Below are positions 1 through 10,627 of a stretch of DNA of 64,000 nt, piece after piece; the first letter of the stretch is position 1, and the number at the start of each line of letters is the position of its first letter. Origin of the DNA: Spodoptera frugiperda (Eukaryota; Arthropoda; Insecta; Lepidoptera; Noctuidae); assembly GCF_023101765.2 (NCBI RefSeq), contig NC_064225.1, positions 4,774,001-4,838,000 on the forward strand, given 5' to 3'. The translations under genes were made by a program, and so were the position numbers. The notes under the pieces are model-generated. The model was not told the origin of the DNA, did no database searches, and saw only the letters and a program-made list of their open reading frames with translations.

Positions 1-773
1 AAAAATAAAGGAAAAGCTAAAAAAAATACAATTACAAACTTGAAACTAAAACCAATTGAAGAAAAAGAAAATTGCCCTAATAAAATAGAACCTTACAAAG
101 GAAAAGGCAAAGGGATTGGAAAAAAACTAAAACATCCTATTTGGAAGCAAAAGAAATACAAGAAAAAGAAAATTTAGAGAATAATATGGAAAACAATGAG
201 ACTAAAGGAAAAGAGATCGAGGACATAACAAAAAAATCAAGTTTGAAAAGAATAGAAACAGAAAACAAGGGCAATAATGATAACAATAAAGAATGGGAAG
301 AAGAATTCTATAACAACGCAGAACAAGACAGAAATACAAGACCGGAAAATTACGATAACGTCACGGCTTACGAAAATTATGATACTAATATGGGACAGCA
401 AAATTACAACAGTGTTACGGAAACGGAAAACTACAATAATAACTTACAAGAATTACAGTGCAAAATACCTAATGATATAGACATAAACAGTCTGCCCATT
501 CTCTTTTTTGACAGCGTATGTGAAGAGGTTACGATCAGTACTGGAAAAACTGCTGATGATAATACTATTATGGAGAATAAAGTAAAAATAATATCGAATG
601 ACCTGGTGAATGACGGTCAGTATAACAAAAAATACAGATTACCTACTATAAAAAAGAGCAAGACTGTAGCGGTAAACGATCTCATTAAATTGCCAAAGAA
701 AAACCATACAATTAATTACTACAATAAAAGTGACGAAATATTAAAAGTTTTAGTAGAGGATGATGACCTGTAA
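1..773 (+). CDS. 3' end of an unrecognised Asn/Glu/Lys-rich protein, with an apparent frame change
   Basis: The open frame ends at TAA 771-773. One frame is open from base 1 to a TAG near 172, and a second is open from 84 to 773, so translation would have to switch frames between 84 and about 170. Both segments carry the same kind of sequence: an EEKEN motif near base 58 and a QEKEN motif near base 162, each followed by a KGK motif. This suggests one repetitive protein disrupted by an indel or by an exon boundary. A methionine at 186 would allow a separate 195-codon reading. The protein is low-complexity and rich in N, E, K and D, with spaced ENY motifs around 340-450. A better-ordered C-terminus follows, about 95 residues rich in K, I and L and ending in an acidic EDDDL. 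No domain is recognised. It is probably the last exon of a gene entering from the left, or a decayed copy. Confidence 0.5.
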
Positions 774-1385
774 AAACTTTGTTATAATAATTGTTAAGTT
801 GGAAAGATTTAGAATTTTGTTGTTTTTTTTTTTATTTCGATTATTATTACGTAGTACTAGGTACAGTGTGCTTAGTGCGAGTTTTTTTACGTAGACGCGA
901 TAGTAACGTTTAACCGCGTTTGGCGTTCTCATTGGTTGAGAGTTCTCACGACCTTGGAGCGAGCCAATAAGTGCGCCAAACGCGGTTAAACGTTACTATC
1001 GCGTCTACGTAAAAAATCTCGCACTAAACACACTGGTTCTGCAAAGCTATAACGTAGGCTGAAGTTACCTACCGGTAACAACTTTGTTATGATAATTGTT
1101 AAGTTCAGAAGATTTAGAATTGTTTTTTTTAAAAGAATTTTGTTTATTTTTACGTAGTAGTACTGATTCTACAAAGCTATAACGTAGGCGGAAGTTGATT
1201 ACCTGTGATAACTTTGATAATTATGATAATTGTTAAGTTCAGAAGATTTAGAATTTGGGTTTTTTAAAAGAATTTTGATTATCTTTACGTACCTAGTAGT
1301 ACTGATTCTACAAAGCCATAACGTAGGCTGAAGTTGATTACCTGTGATAACTTTGATATGATAATTGTTAAGTTCAGACGATTTA
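764..1385. repeat. Four-copy tandem repeat, about 134-bp unit
   Basis: The anchor AAGTTSRGAAGATTTA occurs at about 796, 1101, 1235 and (variant) 1370. Units 2-3 and 3-4 are 134 and 135 bp apart. Units 1-2 are 305 bp apart because a 172-bp hairpin element lies inside unit 1. Each unit also carries a TACGTAGTA...GATTCTACAAAG block and an AACGTAGGCGGAAG-type block. The first unit begins within the stop codon of the upstream reading frame, so the array forms the start of its 3' untranslated region. Confidence 0.85.
864..1035. mobile_element. Near-perfect palindromic MITE inserted in the tandem repeat
   Basis: The arms at 864-925 and 974-1035 are inverted copies of about 62 bp with only a few mismatches; the core ACGTAGACGCGATAGTAACG is exact in both. 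Weaker pairing continues inward (ATTGG against CCAAT), leaving a loop of about 20 nt. It has no coding capacity. Comparison with units 2-4 shows that it interrupts the TAGTACT/GATTCTACAAAG junction, so an empty site is visible in the neighbouring units. The superfamily is not assigned because the target duplication is not clear. Confidence 0.8.
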
Positions 1386-1448
1386 TAGTTATTTTTCATC
1401 GTATATGTATAAGCGACTTTTAATTCAGAAAATAGTTTTATTTTATTC

Positions 1449-1454
1449 AAATAA
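1449..1454 (+). promoter_or_regulatory. Possible polyadenylation signal AATAAA
   Basis: This is the first AATAAA on the plus strand after the stop codon at 773 that I noticed, lying just past the end of the tandem repeat. It is a plausible 3' end signal for the leftmost gene. The hexamer is common in AT-rich DNA, so the call rests on position only. Confidence 0.3.
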
Positions 1455-3390
1455 AAATACGAATAAGAAGTATCTTGTTTGATTTATTGAAAAGAGATAA
1501 CATTCCGTAAAAATAAAATCGGTTAAAATACAAACATACTTAATTATTTATGTTTATATGCATAAATAGTTTAAATCACAAATTTCGAATTTAATTTAAC
1601 ATTTAAAAACCAAAACAATTTTTAAATACACAACCTTACATTTTTGCATGTTGGATAAGTCATTTTTGGCAGCCCTAACAGTTTTTCCATTCACCCCTTT
1701 ACGCATTTCTATTGACCCCAGTCGTCGGGTGAATAGAAATGGTACATATTTTATTAAAAATCTGGAAAACCTTTGCATATAGTTAAAAAATATTGTTTCA
1801 GCTCTTTATTATTAGGTACCGGACATGATATAAAATAACCAGAGATTAAAAAAAAAAATTAACAGACAAATTCTTATGACAAAGTTGAAAATCATTGCTA
1901 TTCACCCCGTTTTACGGTAGATATAAGAAAAGTGATTCTAAGTACTATAAATGTAAATCTCTCTTTCTCTTTAGTGCGTAAATCTTTTAATTTATCCATT
2001 GCTGTGTGGCAACATTTTTCTAGCTCCAAACCCTTTTAAAAGCTTAAACAACTTAGTGGAAACTGTCTTGAATGTACCGTTAATGGGTTATTAAGAAAAT
2101 GCTAAGAGCTCTGTCATAATAATTGTCTTCCAGGCAGTTGCTTCCTAAAGATTATCAATTAACTTTTCGACTTTTAAAATTAATGCGACAACTTGATGAA
2201 TGGTGCTATTTTTAAGTAAGCTGCTTTGGTTTAACCTCTTGAGGTATATCATCATCAACAATAGCTTTTGACGGTTCCCTGCTGGATTATTGGCCTCCTT
2301 TACGTAAGGGGTTTTCTGGTAAATTGGAGATTGCAGGTTGCTGGGTTTAGCTCTCTCACACGACGTCTTACGGGAGCGATCTAGATACAAAGGCGATGCG
2401 GTGCGATGACACGCGAAATCAACGCGATGCGGTGTGACGCGGTGGCTATGTTTTACGTGCATATGAATTGTTTCGTTTTGTTTCTGTTTCCAACAGTATA
2501 AACAAAACGACACATAGAAGTCTAAACGCAAGATATCACGCCCAGTCTCCGTCAAATCATATGGAAAACTGTCAATTTTGCGATATAAAAGGGACAAGTA
2601 CAAATGTTTTCTTCTCTGCCACTACACAGCTCGAAAAATGTTAAACTCAGAACAAAACTATACACGCCATAACCTATTCGAGATAGCAAACACAAGGGAG
2701 AATCAGGCAAAGAATTTATTACAAAAAGATTAAAAAAATATAAAATGAATCAGTTTTTACAAGGCATAACACTTGATTCACACATCGATCGGAATGCAAG
2801 CGGAAAATTCATACGATGTTAAATTCATAATATATTAAATTTTAATTAATTTTCCATCAGTTCATTGTATAATGCGACTACATTAATATTTATGTGCACC
2901 TTTCGTTGACACAGTGGTGCGATGCCCGACGTTTTGGACAAAAAATGCTTTTAAAACGTTTTCATTGTAACTGCAATATGCCGCCGTTTGGTGGTCACCG
3001 TGCGTCTTGATACTTAAGGAAAAGATTTGGTTGTTTAAGGAAAGTAATTCTGGGATTTTAGATATGTTTCTCAATGTTTGTTGATCAAAATTAAAAGTCC
3101 ACTTTCATTATTGATATTGAAAATAGTTTAAAAAACATATAATTTGGGAACGCTTGCAAATCTCAGTGGCAGTAACACACTATTATTTTGATAAGTAGTG
3201 AAATTTAGTAAAATAAATAAATTGTAAAGTAAAATATGCATTTTATTAAGCACCATACTTTTAAATAAATACGATCAATACTAGTCAATCGACACAACCC
3301 ACTGGTCAACATATTCGATGATGTGCACAAAAAACTCCGAACAAAACCGCGTCGGCCGCCGACAAAGTGACGAACGCATAACTTTCGAGA
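1455..3390. other. Gene-poor stretch with a hairpin and LINE-tail relic
   Basis: No convincing exon was seen. A 15-bp hairpin with one mismatch sits at 1704-1718 and 1727-1741 (CATTTCTATTGACCC against its complement). A related ATTCACCCC motif recurs at 1900. A decayed LINE-tail-like block (CATCATCAAC...GCTGGATTATTGGCCTCC) spans about 2247-2350. A GCGATGCGGTG-type short repeat lies at about 2390-2450. The rest is AT-rich and unremarkable. Confidence 0.45.
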
Positions 3391-3397
3391 CCCTTAC

Positions 3398-3536
3398 ATT
3401 GTGGTCCCGCGATTAACAGTTAATAATACGGTCTGCGGTGCGTCGAAAGTTTTCAATGACCGAATATTATTCAAGATTTTTTTGTCCACGATCTTTGCAC
3501 AATAGCACACTGTGCGAAATAGGGACGTGATAATAA
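3398..3536 (-). CDS. Candidate internal exon, unrecognised
   Basis: On the minus strand a pyrimidine-rich acceptor (TTTTTTCATCCTAG) precedes an open 139-bp block. The block ends at a GTAAGG donor at 3397-3392. It would encode about 46 residues starting IITSLFRTVCYC and ending TVNRGTT, hydrophobic at first and then mixed. The flanks are CpG-richer than the surroundings (GTCGGCCGCCGAC near 3350). No family is recognised and no partner exon was found, so this rests on splice-site geometry alone. Confidence 0.2.
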
Positions 3537-3814
3537 CTAGGATGAAAAAATGTGTAATACGAATTTTAAATGCAGGTTTTTTTTTTAATTGGTGTTTGCT
3601 TTGTCGGGTCAAGGATACTTTTTGTTGTAAACTCAAAAAGTAGAAGTAAGATACTTTCGGCATTGTCTATTTAGTTATTTCTTATTAAGTACTATCGTGG
3701 TTTTCAATGCAGACTATTGATATTTGTAACTCTTTAATGTTATTTACATTTTTGAGTTAAATAAGATAATTTAGTTTCTTTTTTAATATTTCTAGTACCG
3801 ACGACGAGAGTTCT

Positions 3815-3967
3815 TTATTTTTGAAGGACAAAAAATCATCCAATGACTTCTCCTGCCTTTCCTGAGGTGAGAGGGAGTGTCAGACTCTTACTAACTAAAA
3901 ACCACCCCATTCCTACTCCTGCTTTTCGAGCCGGAGCCCCAGTAACCCGCTAGGTAGTCCGCAGACA
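3815..3967 (-). mobile_element. Family A short retroelement (R1-like LINE tail)
   Basis: It matches, in reverse orientation, the 3' end of the LINE at 36989-38196. Landmarks in order are ATCATCCAATGACTTCTCC, GTCAGACTCTTACT, ACTCCTGCTTTTCGAG and CCGCTAGGTAGTCCGCAG. The copy lacks the last few bases of the family's usual 5' end. Confidence 0.8.
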
Positions 3968-4451
3968 CATTGGGTACCAAATCCAAACTTAAATAAAGAA
4001 GTAAATCTTTTATAAAACTTTTTTATTTAGCTAATATTTACCTCACAGAACATGTTTTATTTATTTGTCCAAACCTTTAACACTTACAAAATTGTATTGA
4101 AAAGAGCTGACTCGCCACAAAGACCAATTGAAAGGAATAAGTTATTAACTTTTTAAATAAAATGTTAGGGCAAACAAATTAATTAACGGAGGAATTATCG
4201 TGATCGCGCTAAGTAAGGGCAAGTCGGTGGCTTACGAAACCGCGAGTGGTGCGTGGTTCTACTGTTAGCGGGAAGAGAAACTTTGATATTTTTATTCATT
4301 ATTTTATTGCGAGAGTATATTAATAATTAATTTGATGGCGGTCTTAACGCTTTTTATTACGCTGTGACACGTTACCTATGAGTTCAATAGCTACATAAAA
4401 TTAATACTGTATCTGCTAAGATATAGCGGGTCGATTCGACTCCCGCACTCT

Positions 4452-4482
4452 TTGTTAACCGACTTCCCAAAAAAGAGGAGGT
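4452..4482 (+). repeat. Fragment of repeat family H (AACCGACTTC motif)
   Basis: TTAACCGACTTCCCAAAAAA followed by GAGGAGGT is the start of a dispersed repeat that also occurs, longer, at 44635-44790. Only this short block can be matched here. Confidence 0.4.
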
Positions 4483-4659
4483 ATCTGCTTAGGTTTTAAT
4501 ATAATTTATTCTCATTACGCTGTGCTACTTCTATGGCTACATTAAAAATACTGTACCTGTTAAGAGTTAAGATACAACTGTTAAGTTACAGTATTTTATC
4601 TATTAAGATAGTTTTTTTTTCACTACAATCAACAATATTGAATTAATTTGATTTTAAGA

Positions 4660-4920
4660 CTAGTTTTGAATCAGAACTTTTACTGGATAGCAAATTAAAT
4701 ATGTAATAAGAAACGCAATGGTCCATAGAAGACAAACAGACATAAAAGGCACACACGTTATTATACAAATAAAAATCATACTCAAAAACGCTAAAACGAG
4801 TCTTTGAGGCCACACCTTTATCTGCATAGTACGTAGGCACGCTAAACGAATGACAATGGAAAATTCAGATGCAACTTTTTCATCACCCAGCCCTTTTGGC
4901 AGCATTCTTATAATTAACAT
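4660..4920 (-). CDS. Unrecognised 86-residue hydrophobic ORF, two possible membrane spans
   Basis: This minus-strand frame starts at ATG 4920 and stops just below 4663. After a polar N-terminal third (residues 1-40, ending in a Trp/Pro/Arg patch) come two strongly hydrophobic segments at about residues 41-57 and 59-78. The layout resembles the N-terminal anchor of a membrane enzyme, but no catalytic motif follows. A CCA/GTAAAA sequence after residue 79 could be a splice donor, making this a first exon, although it is a weak site. The open frame may be chance in AT-rich DNA. Confidence 0.22.
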   Translation of the reverse strand: MLIIRMLPKGLGDEKVASEFSIVIRLACLRTMQIKVWPQRLVLAFLSMIFICIITCVPFMSVCLLWTIAFLITYLICYPVKVLIQN

Positions 4921-5176
4921 TTCTCCGAAGCATACTTATGTATACGTAAATATTTATTAATTCGTCAACAAAAAGTTAAATTAAACATTTGATTCTATAG
5001 AAAGGGAATGAATACAACCTTTGTAGTTTTCTAAAAGGTTGATTAGTGTGGGTATAAAAGTTTAGGTAAAGTAAATACCTATTATTGGAAAATTCTTTGT
5101 GTATTTGGATAATCTTAAGGAGAATGTAAGTCCATCGTATATCAATCTACTTGATATTCGTCGTCATAAACAGCCC

Positions 5177-5329
5177 TTTTTTTGAAGGGGGAAAGTCATA
5201 CAGTGTCCCGACTTGGGCGAGGCGAGAGGAAGTGTCAGACTCTTACTGACTAAAAACCACCCCCTTCCTACTCCTGCTGTTTGAGCCAGAGCCCTGGTAA
5301 CCCGCTAAGTAGTTCGCAGCTCCAGATCA
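5177..5329 (-). mobile_element. Family A short retroelement
   Basis: It is a full-length family A copy in reverse orientation: TTTTTTTGAAGGGGGAAAG tail, GTCAGACTCTTACTGACT, ACTCCTGCTGTTTGAG and TCGCAGCTCCAGATCAG. Its 5' end falls at the same GATC-containing point as several other copies. A short LINE-like fragment (ACTATGGGCCTTCTCTACA) follows at about 5330-5390. Confidence 0.85.
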
Positions 5330-6067
5330 GAAGCCCTTGTTAGTGCACTGATAGACTATGGGCCTTCTCTACATAAAAGGGTTTACCTTGATCACCAAGT
5401 TCGGCATGAGTATTAGAGATTGATCTGTTAAGATTAGATAGATAACAAAACAGTAGATAATCGTTGGTTTTCTCATCCATCAACCAAAAAGTCTCAAAAT
5501 ATTTTTTGATACTTGGCTTTTAAAATATATCGCTATCCAAAAAATACACAGACAAAATCTTATACCTGAACGCACAACTAGCCACCCTGATTTCACCTAA
5601 AAAAATAAATAAAATAAATAACATTTCCAAGCAAAAGAAAAATAGCAAACAGACACTTAACACTGCCTAGTGGCGGTTGGTCCAATTTACGCGCGGCGAG
5701 CGATAATCACGACACAATGACAGCCTTTTAACACTTTACGGAATGTGGTCAAAATGTTTGTTGAAATGTATTTATACAATATGGAAGCGGGCGCCGGTGT
5801 GCTGTGTAGTGTGTCCCTATTAGATGGTTGAAAAAATATTCTTATTGTTAGTATATTATACTTTATGCTTATAGGTATATTTTCAGCTTAAAACTTAATC
5901 ACATTTTTTTTAGATTTGAATCTTATTTCACACAGTGTACGCGGTGCTAGCCTATAAAGCATAAATATAATTATATCCCAGGTGATATAAATTTATTACG
6001 GATTTATCTATCTTACTGCGATATATACAATGTTGGTTGGCCAATAATTAAAATGTACATGAACGTA

Positions 6068-6212
6068 GATCTGGACTACCTAGCGGGTTTACCGGGGCTC
6101 CGGCTCGAAAAGCAAGAGAAGACCTTTTTAGGCGTACCTTATGGGACAGTTTTACACTTAATTTTTGTCGCCCAAGGCAGGGAGAAGTCTATTGGATGAT
6201 TTTTCAAAAAAA
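6068..6212 (+). mobile_element. Family A copy with replaced middle
   Basis: The 5' part (GGACTACCTAGCGGGTTTAC, then CCGGCTCGAAAAGCAAGAG) and the 3' part (CGCCCAAGGCAGGGAGAAG, then ATTGGATGATTTTTC) match the family. The central 50 bp or so does not contain the usual GTCAGTAAGAGTCTGACAC block and reads as unrelated AT-rich sequence. Confidence 0.65.
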
Positions 6213-6639
6213 GGAAATTAGAAGTTCGCTAGCGTTTCTCAAATTTCTAAAATATTCATTTAAGTTTCTAACATCATCTAAACAGCTTAAATTACTAAAA
6301 ACCAGTAGTCATAATTATTTAATTAATATAATCCTCTTATAAACTATTAACCCTATAACCTTAGTAAATGATATTTAATCCTTTCCTGCTACTAATTTCT
6401 TTGCTATTAGTATACACGGTACACACACTCCACATCGAGCCATACAAAACCATTTTATCATGGTCTTGCTTTGTATGACCTTTACATACATCCGACGGTC
6501 AGTTTATACTGGTTAATCATAACTTAATATGTAGCCTCATATGTAGGAAATTATTCATAGAACATGTGTTTATTAATCAAGTTTACACTAATCTCCACAT
6601 TTCCTTTAAGTTTCACATACAGTTGCTGTATTGCAAAAC

Positions 6640-6870
6640 GGTTATAAATGACTGCAAGTCATACTACACGTCCATTATAAATTGATCTTTCATTGTAAAG
6701 ATTGTTCTAAGTTAGAGAGCTCAACTTAAACTGGTGATTTTGGACCTTGTCGGTATAACTGCCAGTATAAATTGGTCTCTGATTCTAAAGATAATTTAAA
6801 CATGAAGAGGTTTGCTTAAACTGGTTACATATAGCCGGCACACCAAATAGGTCTTTCCATTTATAATTAT
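6640..6870. repeat. Degenerate tandem repeat, about 100-bp period
   Basis: TATAAATTGATCT at 6676 recurs as TATAAATTGGTCT at 6776, each followed by CAT/GATT...TAAAGAT and then CTTAAACTGGT. A partial third match (ATAGGTCTTTCCATTT) follows near 6846. Divergence is high. Confidence 0.5.
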
Positions 6871-7144
6871 TAGTTCCACAAGCTTTTGAATACTGAAGTG
6901 CACTTCGGAGTCATTAAATGTATTTGCAATGTTTAATTCTTTGGAATTATTCATGTTTTTGACGCTATTAGGGACGGTCCTAATGTAATACGTGAACGAG
7001 TGGCCTTTACATTTTGTTTACCTACGTCTTCGGTCCTCGCCTGCTTCTTTAGCCGAGATTAAACCGAATAGATTCCATTTTCAGGTTAGGTAAAGTGCAT
7101 TTTTTTTATTTAATCTTTTTCACGCAAGTATCAAACAATGGCGT

Positions 7145-7212
7145 GACGGATAATAATATTATTTAATATTTAATTAATATTATACTATAATTATTATATT
7201 AATATTATAATG
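7145..7212. repeat. AT-only self-complementary tract
   Basis: A stretch made almost only of A and T, with repeated AATATTAT and ATAATATT blocks that can fold back on themselves. It is a simple sequence or cruciform-prone tract. Confidence 0.6.
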
Positions 7213-7412
7213 AATGCACATAACAGTCAATTTTTTTTTCGTTTATTCATTTGTTCACCCGCAATACCAGAGGGGATTAAATTGTGTTGGAATTTTTGTT
7301 TTCCTAATAAATAGAATCATATCGTCTAGAACTGTACTCATTGCGTACCTAAAGACCAAACATGGCTGTAAGCTATTGGAATGTGATACTTCAGTATGAA
7401 TATTTATTGATT

Positions 7413-7532
7413 AAGGTAGCAGGGAGCCGCTGGATGCAGGTCGCTTCCAACCGGCCTATCTGGAAGTCATTGGGGGAGGCCTATGTTCAGCTGTGCACGT
7501 CTTGTGGCTGATATAATGATGATGATTATGAT
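7413..7532 (+). mobile_element. LINE 3' tail, family E
   Basis: GGTAGCAGGGAGCCGCTGGA, TGGAAGTCATTGGGGGAGGC, CCTATGTTCAGCTGTG and a terminal ATAATGATGATGAT are the layout of the very common lepidopteran LINE tails that end in an ATG repeat. Only the tail is present, as expected of a 5'-truncated insertion. Confidence 0.7.
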
Positions 7533-7867
7533 ATTTACTTCCAGATAAAACTCTACCTCCTCCTTTAGGCATTTATAGACATAACATTATATCACATCGT
7601 AGTATAACAATATGTAGCACTAATAAAGTTATCGATACGACTACAATTACCGAACTTGACCTAAAGTGGGCTCGTGGCATCGTACAATTACTGATCTACT
7701 GGCTATAGTACGCCTCATATATCGTTGTGTAAACTGACTCCTGTTGTGACAATACCATGTTACCATGTGTAATTATGTTTTTGAAATCATTTACATTGTC
7801 CAATCGATAATGATAATTAATTATTAAAGTTTGGTGTATAGTAGTGTAGTTTTAATATAAAAAGTAA

Positions 7868-8115
7868 CGTCACGCCTTTTATCCCCAAAGGGGTAAGCAG
7901 AGGTACACATTACGGCACGTATACAATGTACACCTACTTTTCACCATTTGTTATAAAGTCCAATGTAAGAGCCAATTCCAGTATCCGTGCTATTTCTGAA
8001 AAATTTTCCAAAAACCGAAAAAAGCCCAACAATACTTTGCCCGACACGGTAATCGAACCCGAGACCTCTTGTCCGGCAGTTGCATTTGTGACCACTCGAC
8101 CAATGAGGCAGCTAA
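7868..8115 (-). mobile_element. tRNA-derived SINE, family D, with internal deletion
   Basis: Read on the minus strand it starts with a tRNA-like head (CTGCCTCATTGGTCGAGTGG, A box), followed by GGTTCGATTACC (B box) and the family body, ending in CGTGACGTTAC. Compared with the copy at 29053-29345, about 33 bp containing the GGGGGTGAGCCTATTGCC block are missing. The head is too diverged to be a working tRNA gene. Confidence 0.8.
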
Positions 8116-8119
8116 GCTA

Positions 8120-9670
8120 AGGCAGAAAACTAAAAAAATTATTTGCTCAAGTCTCGAATTACATACTAAACTTCAATATCCCAGTCTTTAACAGAGATTA
8201 GACTACACTAACATTACACACAGATAACATCAAGTATTACTGTAATCAAAACATAAATAAAGTTGCAAAACTTAGTAATTTTACGTAAAGTAACATTATA
8301 AAATGATATCATTTGTAAAGGCCATAAAGCTAATAGATAAATTGCTAGTTTCCTGTCATATACTTTACTAGTAAAAGTGGACAAGAAAATTGCTTGATGG
8401 CTAAATTATAATTAGCATATCGTAAACCATGTGGTAGGTCGATTTATTCGCGAGTAACCGCTAATTAATTTTATTGGGGTTATTTTTTTATATATTCTTG
8501 GTAGAGAATAAGAATAATAAATATAATTGGAGTTATAAATGCTTCGAAAATTTTGAATTGATAAAATTATTATGTTAACAAAGAGTCACGGTTTACCCAG
8601 AAAGTAAGGTTACTCAGGAGAAAAACTCTAGTGGGTCGCCGAGTTTCCTCCACACGCTGGTCATGATGAAGAGTCCTTCTGTGACTTGAAAGTAATAGAG
8701 CTTTTCTCCATTAATAAACGTGTGCAAACCGTGATTTTAGTTAATTTTGAATGTCTGTATAATATGTCTGTCTCTGTTTAGTATGTCTGTCTCTATAAAA
8801 CTTTAAGAATAACCGGTTTTAATAATGATCAGCAAGAATTGTCACTGGCTCTTAAATACGATGACATTAACAAAGATAAAAAAGAACTAAATCACGATAA
8901 ACGAATCAAGACATCATAGTAAAAGCTTACACGATACACAGAATCTTAACACATATCTTCCATAGTCACCCAAAAAAACCAAAACAAACCCATGCAAAAT
9001 CCAAAACAAAATTAAACACCTACAAACGTGCCAGCATTTCACCGTCCATTCACTTTACACAAAATGTTTTAGAATACAACATCACATGTAATACAACAAG
9101 CTCAGTTTCATATGGCCCGTTAAGCGCTATTAAAACTAATCGCTGTACATTAGTTGCTTTTAATAAGGGCTGGTAATTGCAGGAGGTAACCCATCAGTGT
9201 GCATAGCCACCTGGGTCATAACAGAAGGTCATAGTCCCTTTAATATCACCGACGAGGTCATGGAACGATGACGGTAATACACAATTTTACGGGCCACCCT
9301 AGGTTTTTGGTTTGGAGTTCGAGATGTAGCGGGAGCGGGTTTGAGAGCGGAATGCAAGTTAGATATTATAGAGAGACATTTTAAGGGATATGCGTATAGT
9401 GATCTGATATATTATTGTCGAATTTTAATGGTCAAACCAAAAGACGAAAGCTGAAAAAAAAGGATTCATAATTTCAATTTTAAAATAATTTTCTATTTTA
9501 ATATTTTATCGATCAAACCGTTCATATCTAAATTATAACATAACAATTACATTAGAATATACCAAATCTCAAGAACATTAATTCAATATCTATTAATTCA
9601 AAAGCACTCAGAAATCTATCCTTCAGCCAATAAAATCTCCAAATACCTTTTATCACACTAATATCTACAC
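8120..9670. other. No gene seen; one small inverted-repeat element
   Basis: AT-rich DNA without a supportable exon. Repeat N lies inside it at 8586-8734 and is listed separately. Confidence 0.5.
8586..8734. mobile_element. Short inverted-repeat element, family N copy 1
   Basis: Exact 9-bp terminal inverted repeats, TCACGGTTT at 8586 and AAACCGTGA at 8726, bound a noncoding 149-bp unit. A second copy, in inverse orientation, occurs at 32616-32710 and shares the CATGATGAAGAGTC core and the ACGGTTTACC end. Confidence 0.55.
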
Positions 9671-9677
9671 ACACATT

Positions 9678-9766
9678 ACGGGGTGGTTTTAGTCAATAAG
9701 AGTCTGACACTCTCGACTCGCCCAAGACGGGAGAAGACATTGTATAATATTTCCCTTTAAAAAAAT
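9678..9766 (+). mobile_element. Family A copy, 5'-truncated
   Basis: It retains only the 3' half: CGGGGTGGTTTTAGTCAATA, AGAGTCTGACACTCTC and CGCCCAAGACGGGAGAAG, ending in an A-rich tail. Confidence 0.75.
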
Positions 9767-9800
9767 ATATCTACACATTCACACTCATCATGTCACCAGA

Positions 9801-9985
9801 CCAAAATCGCTCCCGCTTATACCCCACACCGCACCCTGACGTATGCACCGTCACGACCCACCCGCTACCTCTAACATAAGTGTGTATTTTAAATAGCCCT
9901 AACGATACAGTGTTGTAGTAAAACGCCGGCGAATAGCAAGCGCACATTTACAAAACATGCGACGACTATTCAAATCATTTTGTAG
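9801..9985. repeat. Tandem duplication, core copy 1
   Basis: This 185-bp block recurs at 10236-10420 with a single difference (T versus C at the tenth to eleventh base, CGCTCCCGC against CGCCCCCGC). It is CpG-richer than its flanks (CGCCGGCGAATAG). Homology continues beyond the core at lower identity, so the duplicated unit is about 435 bp. No open frame runs through it. Confidence 0.9.
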
Positions 9986-10235
9986 AATTCGCTTTTAAGT
10001 GTTACTTATAGTTGCAAGTATCAGGAGTTACTATATGTCTGAAAAGATTGGTTAGACATTGTCTGTAGATAGAAAAATGGTTACATTGGTTTCAAAAGAG
10101 ACGTAAAAAGGCATTTTCTGCTGTAATAACAAATGATTACATAGGTTTAAAAAATATGTAATTATGCATTTTTTTAAATTTTAAATGATCTAGTGTTGTT
10201 ACTAGAAAAGTAAGCTAAAAGCACCATATTACGAG

Positions 10236-10420
10236 CCAAAATCGCCCCCGCTTATACCCCACACCGCACCCTGACGTATGCACCGTCACGACCCACCCGC
10301 TACCTCTAACATAAGTGTGTATTTTAAATAGCCCTAACGATACAGTGTTGTAGTAAAACGCCGGCGAATAGCAAGCGCACATTTACAAAACATGCGACGA
10401 CTATTCAAATCATTTTGTAG
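10236..10420. repeat. Tandem duplication, core copy 2
   Basis: Second copy of the 185-bp core, 435 bp downstream of the first. After the core the similarity drops: CGCTTTTAA, AGTATCAGGAGTTAC, TCTGAAAAGA and TCTGTAGATA occur in the same order after both copies (to about 10078 and 10540), with many indels between them. The sharp contrast between near-identity and divergence is the notable feature. Confidence 0.9.
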
Positions 10421-10627
10421 ACTCTATGATCGCTTTTAAAGCACAATTTCTTAACACTTGATAGTTACATTTCTAGTATCAGGAGTTACGCTTAATATAT
10501 TCTGAAAAGAGCTTTGGTTGATGACATTGCTCTGTAGATAGGGAACATAATCAGTGATTATAATTGCTATTGGTAAGCTTCAAGCCGTTCATAGCGGTAC
10601 TTTAGTAACTACTTACAATGTAATTAA

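Noticed and set aside
764..1385. CRISPR-like array
   Set aside because: Units are 134 bp of continuous homology without short repeats and unique spacers; a eukaryotic tandem repeat.
2145..2603. 152-residue minus-strand open frame
   Set aside because: Although long for this window, it crosses a short-repeat GCGATGCGGTG patch and a LINE-tail relic, and the translation shows no domain or consistent composition. Treated as chance or repeat-derived.
9801..10420. Long terminal repeats of an LTR retrotransposon
   Set aside because: The 185-bp repeats are 435 bp apart with partial homology between them, no primer-binding site and no coding interior, so a tandem duplication fits better.
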